This document shows, one piece after another, positions 50,412-58,253 of a stretch of 64,000 nt of DNA. The position numbers and the translations under genes are program-made. The number at the start of each line of letters is the position of its first letter. The first letter of the stretch is position 1. This DNA comes from Streptomyces sp. NBC_00193 (GTDB lineage Bacteria; Actinomycetota; Actinomycetes; Streptomycetales; Streptomycetaceae), in the NCBI RefSeq assembly GCF_026342735.1, contig NZ_JAPEMM010000002.1:248001-312000 (forward strand), read 5' to 3'. Below the pieces are notes generated by a model. The model did not search any database. It was not told the origin of the DNA and saw only the letters and a program-made list of their open reading frames with translations.

Positions 50412-51395
50412 ATGGCAACGAAACGCGGAACCGCAATCCGCCCAAGGCGTCGGATGCCCGTGGTCGCCACCGTCGTCGCCGCCGTTGCCGCCACGTGCCT
50501 CGTTGCCGCCGGTCCGCAGGACGGTTCCTGCCGGACGGCTCCGCCGGACAGCTTCTGGCACGCTCCCGTGGACACGCTTCCCGTGCACGCGGACTCGGCC
50601 CGGTACGTCGCCTCGATCGGCGCCGAAGAGCCCCTGCACCCGGACTTCGGGGCGGGGCTCGTCGACGGTCAGCCCTTCGGCATCCCCATCACCGTCTCGG
50701 ACACGACGCTGCCGGAGTCGAAGGTCACGCTGGACATCGCCGAGGAGAGCGACCCGTCCGGGTACCGGATCCCGCAGAACGCCGGGATCGAGAACGGTCC
50801 GGCGAGCACCGGGGACCGTCACGTCGTCGTCTGGGACCGGGCCCTGTGCAAGTCCTACGAGCTCTGGAACGCGACGCAGCAGGGCGACAACGCCTGGCAC
50901 GCCGGCTCGGGCGCGGTCTTCGACCTGCGGAGCCACGCGCTGCGGCCCGCCGACTGGACCTCGGCCGATGCCGCCGGCCTCGCCATCCTGCCCGGGCTCG
51001 TCCGCTACGACGAGGCCGCGGGCGGGCTGGTCGACCACGCGATCCGGATGACCGTGCCCCGTACGGATCAGAGCTACGTCTGGCCGGCACGGCACCAGGC
51101 GGGCGCCGCCGCGGACGACTCGCTGCCGCCCATGGGACTGCGGCTGCGGCTCAAGAGCTCGGTGGACACCTCGGGCCTGGGCCCGCAGGCCCTGGCCGTC
51201 GCCGAGGCGCTCAAGAAGTACGGGGCCATCGTCGCCGACAACGGGTCGGCCTGGTACCTCACCGGCGAGGAGAACCCCGGCTGGGACAACGACCAGCTGG
51301 GCGCGCTCAAGGGCTTCAAGGGTTCGGACTTCGAGGCGGTCGACGCGTCAGGACTCCGGCAGTCCCCGGACTCCGGAGCCGTGGCACCCCACTGA
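50412..51395 (+). CDS. secreted protein of unknown function
   Basis: This 327-residue protein has an Arg-rich start, a hydrophobic segment (about residues 16-34) and a Cys after it. The mature part contains SFWHAPVDTLPVHADSA, HVVVWDRALCKSYELWNA and YVWPARHQAGAA. These suggest a beta-sandwich carbohydrate- or ligand-related fold seen in some actinobacterial secreted proteins, but I cannot name the family. Two mature cysteines (DGSCRT and ALCKSY) could pair. GAGGTGAGG precedes ATG 50412. Confidence 0.75.
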   Translation: MATKRGTAIRPRRRMPVVATVVAAVAATCLVAAGPQDGSCRTAPPDSFWHAPVDTLPVHADSARYVASIGAEEPLHPDFGAGLVDGQPFGIPITVSDTTLPESKVTLDIAEESDPSGYRIPQNAGIENGPASTGDRHVVVWDRALCKSYELWNATQQGDNAWHAGSGAVFDLRSHALRPADWTSADAAGLAILPGLVRYDEAAGGLVDHAIRMTVPRTDQSYVWPARHQAGAAADDSLPPMGLRLRLKSSVDTSGLGPQALAVAEALKKYGAIVADNGSAWYLTGEENPGWDNDQLGALKGFKGSDFEAVDASGLRQSPDSGAVAPH

Positions 51396-51401
51396 CGGCA
51401 A

Positions 51402-51429
51402 ACCGCAGACCGCAGACCGCAGACCGCAG
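51402..51429 (+). repeat. four tandem ACCGCAG repeats in the leader of an MFS gene
   Basis: Four exact 7-bp copies in a row run directly into the GGGAGGAAC ribosome site of the MFS gene at 51445, where copy-number change would alter promoter or leader spacing. Confidence 0.85.
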
Positions 51430-51444
51430 GGAGGAACGCTCCTC

Positions 51445-52548
51445 ATGCGCGCAGAAGCATCCACGGCGGCGCGGAAAGGGGCCTTCATCGCGGTCGCCGT
51501 CGCCCTGTTCTGCATCCAGCTCGACTTCTTCGCGCTCAACCTCGCCATCCCCGGTATCGCGGCGGAGCTCGGCGTCACCGTGTCGGCGGCGCAGTGGACC
51601 TTGTCCGCCTACATGCTCGCCATCGGCTGCTTCTTCATCATCGGCGGCCGGGTGGGCGACGTCTTCGGCCGTCGGGGCACGCTGCTGGCCGGAACCACCC
51701 TGTTCACCGCGGGAACCGTGGGCTGCGCCCTGGCTCCCGGACTCGGTCCGCTGGTCGTGGCCCGGATCGCCCAGGGGGTGGGCGCGGCGTTCGTCTTCCC
51801 GGTGGCCGTGTCGGTGATCACCAACACCTTTCCCGAGGAGTCCCGCGCCAAGGCCCTGGGCGGCGGGTTCACCGAGGGGCCGGGCTGGCGCTGGATCTTC
51901 TGGCTGATGGCGCCGCTGAGCCTGCTCTCGCTGCTCACCGCCCTCGCGTACGTACCCGACTCGCGCGATGCGGCGGCGCCGCGCGAGCTCGACGTGCTCG
52001 GCTGCGCCCTGATCGTCGGTGCGCTGGCCGCCCTCACCCTGACCGTGGAGCGCGCGGACGCCTGGGGGTGGAGCAGTGCCCGGGTCTTCCTCGCCCCGGC
52101 CCTGCTCGTGGCGCTCAGCGGGCCGCTGGGGGCGCGGCTGGGCCGGCACATGCGGCCGACGACGGTGATGGCGCTGGCCGGGATCGGCGCGGGTACCGGG
52201 ATGTACGCGCTGACCCAGGTCAGCGCCTGGTGGCTGTACGTACCGGTGTTCGCGTGGTGCGGCCTGGGCCTCGGGCTGGGCTGGACCTACGCCAGCGTGG
52301 CGACGCAGCAGCTCGTGGCGCCGGCCAGGGCCGGGGAGGCATCCGGGGTGCTCCTGACGTTCCTGGTCACCGGAGGTGCGATCGCGCTGGCCGGGACGGC
52401 CGCGGGGATCTCGGCGATGACCCCGCAGCGCTCGCCCGAGGAGGCCTACGACGTGATCCTGCGGCTGGGCGGTGTGGCCGTCCTCGCCACGGCGCTGCTC
52501 GTCCTGGCCGTACGCCGGCGGGTCGCCGCGCAGGGCCGGACCCGCTGA
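51445..52548 (+). CDS. internally shortened MFS transporter (DHA2 type), probably non-functional
   Basis: The frame is open over 367 codons, but DHA2 transporters have about 460-500 residues. The N-terminus is intact (FCIQLDFFALNLAIPGIAAELG, RVGDVFGRRG, RIAQGVGAAFVFPVAVSVI). Near residue 134, ESRAKALG joins directly to GGFTEGPGWRWIFWL; the usual TM5 segment (about 20-25 residues) is missing. Near residue 213, WGWSSARV runs into FLAPALLVALSGPLGARLG, skipping several helices. Both joins keep frame. A good GGGAGGAAC site precedes the start. The topology would be badly altered, so I consider it a decayed gene with an open frame. Confidence 0.75.
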   Translation: MRAEASTAARKGAFIAVAVALFCIQLDFFALNLAIPGIAAELGVTVSAAQWTLSAYMLAIGCFFIIGGRVGDVFGRRGTLLAGTTLFTAGTVGCALAPGLGPLVVARIAQGVGAAFVFPVAVSVITNTFPEESRAKALGGGFTEGPGWRWIFWLMAPLSLLSLLTALAYVPDSRDAAAPRELDVLGCALIVGALAALTLTVERADAWGWSSARVFLAPALLVALSGPLGARLGRHMRPTTVMALAGIGAGTGMYALTQVSAWWLYVPVFAWCGLGLGLGWTYASVATQQLVAPARAGEASGVLLTFLVTGGAIALAGTAAGISAMTPQRSPEEAYDVILRLGGVAVLATALLVLAVRRRVAAQGRTR

Positions 52549-52553
52549 CACAC

Positions 52554-52592
52554 CGCGGGGGCGGCGGACGTCACCGTCCGACCGCCCCCGCG
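52554..52592 (+). terminator. bidirectional hairpin terminator
   Basis: An 11-bp outer stem (CGCGGGGGCGG with CCGCCCCCGCG) and a 5-bp inner stem (GGACG with CGTCC) lie between the convergent MFS and small secreted-protein genes. Confidence 0.8.
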
Positions 52593-52617
52593 CTCCGGCC
52601 CGGGCCGGATGGTCGTG

Positions 52618-52860
52618 CTAGGCGCCGAGGTGGGCACCCTTGAGCCACTCCGCCTCGCCGCCCTTCTCGCAGGTGGAGGTGTAGGCGGGGCCGAAGGGCG
52701 CCGGGATGGCGGCCGCGGACGAGCAGTTGGACGAGAAGGACTTGTGACCGCCCGAGAAGTAGTCGATGTCGACACCGTCGTTGGCCAGGGCCGCGCCGGC
52801 GCCGCCCAGCAGGATGCCGGCGGCGAGGACGGAAGCGGTGACGGCAGAGCGAATACGCAT
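52618..52860 (-). CDS. small secreted protein of unknown function
   Basis: This 80-residue protein has a clear signal peptide (MRIRSAVTASVLAAGILLGG, cleavage near ALAND). The mature peptide of about 54 residues has two cysteines (SSNCSSAAA and TSTCEKGG), suggesting one disulfide. It resembles small abundant exported proteins of Streptomyces but is not a chaplin (no paired-Cys GN motif). Function unknown. Confidence 0.75.
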   Translation of the reverse strand: MRIRSAVTASVLAAGILLGGAGAALANDGVDIDYFSGGHKSFSSNCSSAAAIPAPFGPAYTSTCEKGGEAEWLKGAHLGA

Positions 52861-52970
52861 TGGTTCCCCTAAGAACTCAAGGATCGGGTGACGCTCCCAT
52901 GGGCGGATGCGTCAGCCGTTTCAACGCCCGGCGGAGCCGACAGGAACGACCGTTCACTCGAACGCCACGG

Positions 52971-52984
52971 GTGAAACGTTTCGA
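52971..52984 (+). promoter_or_regulatory. LacI-type palindrome upstream of the VWA gene
   Basis: GTGAAACGTTTCGA contains the perfect 10-base palindrome GAAACGTTTC, the CG-centred symmetry typical of LacI-family operators. It is 137 bases before the VWA start. No LacI-type gene is in the window. Confidence 0.4.
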
Positions 52985-53118
52985 CACGTCACATGGCCCT
53001 TCGTGCGGCCCTGTTCGGGCCCGAGCGGGGACCCTTCGCCGGGGATCGGAGCCATGATCGATTGTCAGTGGTGGGTGAGACGGTAGGAGCATCCAGTCGG
53101 AAACGAGGGGGAGCTTCC

Positions 53119-54159
53119 ATGTCCGGAAACCAGAACTACATCAACCACGTCGCTCTTGTGTTGGACGCCAGTTCGTCCATGTCCCACCTGAGCAGCAAGG
53201 TCGTCGAGGTCGCCGACCAGCAGATCGCATACCTGGCACGCCGATCGGGTGAACTGGACCAGGAGACCCGCGTCACGGTCTACGTCTTCGCGGACAAGGT
53301 GGAGTGCGTCGTCTACGACAAGGACGTGCTGCGGATGCCGTCGCTGAAGCAGCTGTACCGGACCGGTGGGATGACGGCGCTGCTCGCGGCCTCGCTGAAG
53401 TCGCAGCGCGAGCTGGCGCAGACGGCCCAGCTGTACGGCGACCACAGCTTCCTGACGTTCGTGCTGACCGACGGGCAGGAGAACGCCAGCCACCGCTGCC
53501 CGGACGCCCCCGCCCGGAATCAGCGCGACCTGGTGAAGGCCGTGGCCGAGATGATCGAGACGCAGGAGGACAACTGGACGCTGGCCGTCCTCGTGCCGGA
53601 CCAGATGGGCAAGCGCGAGGCCATGCAGTGCGGGTTCCCCAAGGAGAACATCGCCATCTGGGACGCCACGAGCACGCAGGGCCTGGAGGAGGCCGGGCAG
53701 GTCATCAAGGACGCCACCGAGAAGTTCATGGTGGGCCGGGCGAAGGGCATCCGGGGATCGCGGGCCGTGTTCTCCACGGGCGCCGAGGTGGTCAACAAGG
53801 ACACGATCAAGGCGGCCGGTCTCACTCCGGCGGATCCCTCCGCGTACGAGCTGATCCCGGTGGCCCGCGACGCGGCGATCCGGGAATGGGTCGTCGAATC
53901 CGGGCACACCTACCGCACCGGCGGTGCGTTCTACCAGCTGAGCAAGCCCGAGAAGATCCAGGCGAAGAAGCAGATCGCGGTGCTGGAGAAGAAGACGGAC
54001 CGGGTGTACACGGGGCCGGAGGCCCGGGCACTGCTCGGACTGCCGGCCGTAGAGGCGCGGGTCAAGCCGGACCACAACGACGAGTTCACGATCTTCGTCC
54101 AGAGCACCAGCGTCAACCGGAAGCTCGTGTCGAACACCCGGCTGCTGCTGATGGTCTGA
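53119..54159 (+). CDS. von Willebrand factor A domain protein
   Basis: This 346-residue soluble protein has an N-terminal VWA domain (residues 8-190) with an intact MIDAS: D16-A-S18-S-S20 (LDASSSM), Thr in RTGGMTALL, and D117 in LTDGQE. It should bind a divalent metal and a protein ligand. The C-terminal 130 residues (REWVVESGHTYRTGGAFYQLSKPEKIQAKKQIAVLEKKT) form a separate basic domain found in Streptomyces VWA proteins of unknown role. GGGGGAG precedes ATG 53119. No MoxR ATPase is adjacent. Confidence 0.88.
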   Translation: MSGNQNYINHVALVLDASSSMSHLSSKVVEVADQQIAYLARRSGELDQETRVTVYVFADKVECVVYDKDVLRMPSLKQLYRTGGMTALLAASLKSQRELAQTAQLYGDHSFLTFVLTDGQENASHRCPDAPARNQRDLVKAVAEMIETQEDNWTLAVLVPDQMGKREAMQCGFPKENIAIWDATSTQGLEEAGQVIKDATEKFMVGRAKGIRGSRAVFSTGAEVVNKDTIKAAGLTPADPSAYELIPVARDAAIREWVVESGHTYRTGGAFYQLSKPEKIQAKKQIAVLEKKTDRVYTGPEARALLGLPAVEARVKPDHNDEFTIFVQSTSVNRKLVSNTRLLLMV

Positions 54160-54266
54160 CCCCTCCGCCACGCCCGGGTCGTCGCCCCGGTGTCCGGCCC
54201 GGAAGCCGGGCGCCGGGCGCCGGGGCCCGGATGGCGGGGTGCAAGGGGGCGGAGGAGGCTGGGGGT

Positions 54267-54980
54267 ATGCGAGGGCGTCCGCCAGGTGCGGTGGTGGCCG
54301 TGGTGGCCGCCGTACTGCTGGTGGCCGCTGCGCCGCCGCCCGGCGGCGATGACACCGAGCAGCGGGTGGACATCGGCGGCGGGCGCAGCCTGTACCTCCA
54401 CTGCGCGGGCTCGGGGAGCCCGACCGTGGTGCTGACCGCCGGGCGCGTGCCCGGTCCGTACCTGCTGGTGGGGCACTCCTTCGGCGGGATGCTCGCGCTG
54501 CGCTACGCGCAGGAGCATCCGGAGCGGACGCGCGGGCTCGTCCTGGTCGACGCGCTGGGGCCGGCGCTGAAGCCCGCGATGGGGGCGGACTGGGCGGCCT
54601 ACGTGGAAGCGCTGCGGCATCCCGGTACGCCCTTCGACGCCGATCCGGAGTTCGAGCAGGTCGACATCGAGGGCGGGGTCAACGCCCTCGACCGCGGCGG
54701 GCCGCTGCCCCCGGTTCCCGTCGCGGTACTGAGCAAGACCGCGCCCTTCGCCGTACCGCCCACGATGTCCAAGGACCTGGTGGCGAAGCTGGAGAAGGCC
54801 TGGCCCACGGCGCAGCAGGCTCTGGTGGGCCTGCGGCCGCAGACCCCGCACCTGCTGGCGACCGGCAGCGACCACTACGTCCAGCTCCACGACCCGGACC
54901 TCACGATCGCGGCGGTCCGCCTCGTCGCGGACCGCGCGTCGTCCCCGCCGAGGACGGCCTCGCCCTCGCCCTCGCCGTAG
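54267..54980 (+). CDS. secreted alpha/beta hydrolase with a large internal deletion
   Basis: This 237-residue protein has a signal-like start (VVAVVAAVLLVAAAPPP), an alpha/beta-hydrolase entry strand (GGRSLYLHCAGSGSPTVVLTAG), then directly RVPGPYLLVGHSFGGMLALRYAQEHPERTRGLVLVDAL with nucleophile GHSFG. Family members have about 60-70 residues between VVL-x-AG and the VPGPYLLVGHS strand (oxyanion loop, helix A and the DRAG strand); these are absent here. The frame is kept. The final His is plausible in ATGSDHYVQLHDP. GGAGG lies before ATG 54267. Likely inactive because the oxyanion hole region is gone. Confidence 0.7.
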   Translation: MRGRPPGAVVAVVAAVLLVAAAPPPGGDDTEQRVDIGGGRSLYLHCAGSGSPTVVLTAGRVPGPYLLVGHSFGGMLALRYAQEHPERTRGLVLVDALGPALKPAMGADWAAYVEALRHPGTPFDADPEFEQVDIEGGVNALDRGGPLPPVPVAVLSKTAPFAVPPTMSKDLVAKLEKAWPTAQQALVGLRPQTPHLLATGSDHYVQLHDPDLTIAAVRLVADRASSPPRTASPSPSP

Positions 54981-54989
54981 CGCCGGGGC

Positions 54990-55382
54990 TCAGGCCTGGG
55001 TCGGGTCTGCGGGGATCGGGTGCACTTCGACCGGGTCGTTGCCCGGCTTCCCTCCCGGGCCGGGGCAGGCCGACGCCCGTGCGGCGATCTCCAGGGCCCG
55101 GTCCTCGCTCTTGACGTCGACCAGCCAGTACCCGGCCAGGATCTGCCCCTCCTGGGCCGGCCCGTCGGTCACCTGCGGCCGCCCGTCGCTTCCGGCCCGT
55201 ACCGTCTTGACGAGCGAGGGGCCGCCAAGGCCCTGCCCGTCCACCCATTCCCCGGCGGCGGTGATGTCCTCGTTGAGGGCTCCCATGTGGGCGAACATGG
55301 CCTTCATGTCGTCCTCGGAGTACGACGACATGATGGCGTCCCACTCGGCGGCAGGCACGTTCATCTGGATCATGTACTTCAT
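54990..55382 (-). CDS. YciI-family (DGPF) small protein
   Basis: This 130-residue protein matches the YciI/DGPF fold: KYMIQMNVPAAEW, AGEWVDGQGLGGPSLVKTVR, VTDGPAQEGQILAGYWLVDV, ALEIAARASACPG, and VEVHPIP. In Streptomyces such proteins are often encoded with ECF sigma factors, but none is adjacent here. The conserved DGP sequence (DGPAQ) is intact. GAGGAAC precedes ATG 55382. Role unknown. Confidence 0.85.
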   Translation of the reverse strand: MKYMIQMNVPAAEWDAIMSSYSEDDMKAMFAHMGALNEDITAAGEWVDGQGLGGPSLVKTVRAGSDGRPQVTDGPAQEGQILAGYWLVDVKSEDRALEIAARASACPGPGGKPGNDPVEVHPIPADPTQA

Positions 55383-55545
55383 GTTCCTCACCCTTCCGGG
55401 GCGGCTGCTGGGGTTTCGGTCTTCCACAGGGGTAGACAGCCGGTCGCGGCGAAACTCATCGGTTCCCCCAGCACCACATCACGGAAACCCGGTGATCGCC
55501 CCCAGGGCAGCTCGCGGGAGGGACGGGTGACGCACGGGCCGCACG

Positions 55546-56082
55546 TCAGTCTTGTTCCGCGTCGGCCAGGGCGTCGGTGATCAGGCGGGTCGCGAAGTCG
55601 GGGTCGCCGGTCATGCGGTTGATGTACTCCGCGAGCAGGAAGGCCGTGGCCTCGAGCGGATTCATCTCCGCCTCGGTCCAGTCCCCGTACTGCTTGCGCC
55701 ACAGGTTGGGACTCAGGCCGGTGCCCGCGGCGATGACGAGTCCGGCCATGGTGGGGATGGCCTCGGGGCGCACGCTCCTGGGCATCATGCGCATGGTGGC
55801 GACGATGTTCGGGACGACGTACTCGATGACGTCCTTGCCGTGCTCCTCGTGGGCCCTGCGCAGCCAGATCATGAACATGTAGATGAGCGTGCACGCCCCG
55901 TCCAGCAGGTCGTCGGCTTCTTCGGGGCCGAGCGACGAGGCGTACTGGTCGATCAGCGCCTGCTGTTCGGGGTCCATCCCGGTCTTGCCGTCGTGAATAC
56001 CCTTGAGCCGGGAATCGATCATCAACAGCGCTGCGCCCACATCACCCGCGGGAGCGTGCTCGGGGTCGTACTGCGATGCCAC
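55546..56082 (-). CDS. conserved hypothetical helical protein
   Basis: This 178-residue soluble protein is predicted mostly helical (EEADDLLDGACTLIYMFMIWLRRAHEEHG, WTEAEMNPLEATAFLLAEYINRM). It has no signal peptide or known motif. AGGAGGAATCC lies upstream of ATG 56082. It is divergent from a lipoprotein gene. Not recognised. Confidence 0.72.
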   Translation of the reverse strand: MASQYDPEHAPAGDVGAALLMIDSRLKGIHDGKTGMDPEQQALIDQYASSLGPEEADDLLDGACTLIYMFMIWLRRAHEEHGKDVIEYVVPNIVATMRMMPRSVRPEAIPTMAGLVIAAGTGLSPNLWRKQYGDWTEAEMNPLEATAFLLAEYINRMTGDPDFATRLITDALADAEQD

Positions 56083-56236
56083 AGGATTCCTCCTCAGGTC
56101 GCCACGAGGGGCGGCTCGGCCTTGGTCCGCACAGTAGACGGCCCACGGGACGGCAGCCGTCCGCTTGGCCTTCCGTCACACCCGGGTGCACTTCTCGAGC
56201 CAATATGGCTTCATCATCGGCGACTTGAGGAGCGGT

Positions 56237-56650
56237 ATGCAGATACGGATGCGGACGCGGATGCGAGTGCGAACGGTCTCCCTGGTCGGCGGCTGCGCAC
56301 TGCTCCTGACGGCCTGCACGGAACGGCAAGGCGCCGTTCCGTCGGCCGGACCGACCGTGACGAGTACGGCCGCGCCGTCGACCGCACGGGCACTGGCCGA
56401 GCGGTACCAGCACGCGGGTGGGGACGAGAGCGTGTACGCCATCCAGCAGGAAGAGGGCCCCGAGGGGGCTCCGCTCCTGATCCTCCGGACCACGCACACC
56501 TCCACGGAGAACGCGCTCTTCGAGAAGCAGCGGGATTCCGTCGTCACCTACCTCACGCGATTCGAGCAGCTCTCCACGACCCGGGGCTACCTGATGGACG
56601 TATTCGGCCGGGACGGATCGCTGCTCCACCGCTGGGACGCCCGCCCTTAG
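56237..56650 (+). CDS. small lipoprotein of unknown function
   Basis: This 137-residue protein has an Arg-rich start (MQIRMRTRMRVRTVSL), a short hydrophobic core and a lipobox LTAC, so Cys at about residue 27 should be lipidated and surface-anchored. The mature part is acidic (LAERYQHAGGDESVYAIQQEEGP, LLILRTTHTSTENALFEKQ). GAGGAG is at ideal distance from ATG 56237; an in-frame upstream ATG lacks a signal. Function unknown. Confidence 0.78.
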   Translation: MQIRMRTRMRVRTVSLVGGCALLLTACTERQGAVPSAGPTVTSTAAPSTARALAERYQHAGGDESVYAIQQEEGPEGAPLLILRTTHTSTENALFEKQRDSVVTYLTRFEQLSTTRGYLMDVFGRDGSLLHRWDARP

Positions 56651-56676
56651 ATCGGCACCACCACCCCTTGAGGTGC

Positions 56677-56719
56677 ACGAGTGCATAAGTTGAGCGGTTG
56701 CACTTAATGAACGGTTGTG
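56677..56719 (+). promoter_or_regulatory. operator-like region before the broken MFS gene
   Basis: GTGCA and TGCAC form an inverted pair, and TGAGCGGTTG / TGAACGGTTG form a 10-bp direct repeat, in an AT-richer patch about 100 bases upstream of the MFS start. TetR control is common for this transporter class. Confidence 0.4.
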
Positions 56720-56820
56720 GCCTTCTGGAGAAGTGAGGCCGGCTGCCGCCCCCGCGCTGCTCCCCGGCTTCGCCTCTCTCGTACCTCCTCGTTCGCCACG
56801 CCCGAAAGGGGTGATCAGTC

Positions 56821-58216
56821 ATGTCCGCGACCGCATCCCTCCCCTCCGCCGGCCCCACGGCCGTGCCGAAGGACGTGCGCTGGGTGCAAGTTCGGCGACC
56901 TCTTCGGCCGCAAGCCCGTGTACCTGGCCTCGATCACCCTCTTCATCGCCGGATCCGCCCTCTGCGGGACCTCCGGCTCGATGAGCGAGCTGATCGCCTA
57001 CCGCGTCGTGCAGGGCATCGGCGCCGGGGGCATCGGCGCGGGCGCCTTCGCGCTGATCGGCGCCCTCGTACCACCGCGCGAGCGGGGCAGGTACCAGGGC
57101 ATGACCGCCTCCGTGATGGCGATCGGCACCATCGGCGGACCGCTCCTGGGCGGCTTCGTCACCGGCCACTTCGACTGGCGCTGGGCCTTCTACATCAACC
57201 TGCCCCTCGGGCTCGTCGCCCTGGTGTGGCTCTGGCTGAAGCTGCAGGTCCCCGCCCGGCGCATCCAGGCGAGGATCGACTGGGCGGGCATCGCCCTGCT
57301 GACCCTCTCCATCAGCGCGATCGTCCTGGCCGCGACCTGGGCCGGCAGCACCTACGCATGGGGCTCCTGGCAGATCCTCTCGCTCGGCGCCGCCGCGATC
57401 GTGGGCCTGGCCCTGTTCGTCCAGGTCGAGAAGCGGGCCGGTGAGCCGCTGCTGCCGCTGAGCGTGTTCACCGGCCACCGCAACTACCCGCTCGCGATGA
57501 TCCTGCTCCTGGCCGCCGGTGTGGTCATGTTCGGCGCGGGCCTCTACCTGCCGCTGTTCCAGCAGACGGTCCAGGGCGCCTCGGCCACCGACTCCGGCCT
57601 GCTGATGCTCCCGATGATGATCCCCGTCGTGATCGTCTCCACCGTCGCCGGGAAGGTCATGTCCGCCACCGGGAAGTACAAGGTGTTCCCCGTCGTCGGC
57701 ACCCTCTTCCTCACCGCGGGCACGGGCCTGCTCGCCACCATGGACGCCCACACCTCGTCCCTGGTGACCAGCTTCTCCATGGTCCTCGTCGGCATCGGCC
57801 TCGGCTTCACCCTGCAGATGGCCGGGACCATCGCCCAGAACAGCGTCTCCCTGCGCGACATGGGCGCGGCCATGAGCTCGGTCAACCTCTTCCGCACCCT
57901 CGGTGGATCCCTCGGCGTCGCCGTCTTCGGCTCGCTGTTCACCCGCGCCGTGCAGCCCCACCTGCCCGCCGGCGCGGAAACGGACCCGAACGCGCTGCGT
58001 GATCTGCCCGCCGGAGCGAAGGACGCCTACCTCGGCGCCTTCGCCACGGGCACCAGCCACATCTTCCTGACGGCCGCGATCCTCTGCGCCCGAGCCTTCG
58101 TCGCCGCCGTCTTCGTCATCGAGGTCCCGCTGAAGAAGGCGGGACCGCCCGTACCCACCGGGACCACGGAAGTCTCCGGAACCGCCAAGGCATCGCCCGC
58201 CGTCACGGCCGGCTGA
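56821..58216 (+). pseudogene. MFS drug-exporter pseudogene (N-terminal deletion and frameshift)
   Basis: ATG 56821 opens with MSATASLPSAGPTAVPKDVRW, a normal start for a DHA2/QacA-type exporter. After the 21st codon the sequence jumps into another frame at KFGDLFGRKPVYLASITL. The missing stretch corresponds to TM1 and TM2 (about 55-60 residues, including the LDQTIV signature). From there the remaining twelve or so helices are intact to the stop (LIGALVPPRERGRYQGM, SMVLVGIGLGFTLQMAGTIAQNS). Translation from the native start would end quickly. An internal start could give a truncated membrane protein lacking the first two helices. It sits 37 bases before a flavin monooxygenase gene. Confidence 0.8.
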
Positions 58217-58253
58217 CAGCGCAGTTCTGCGCGACACGAACGGAGCACGACCC

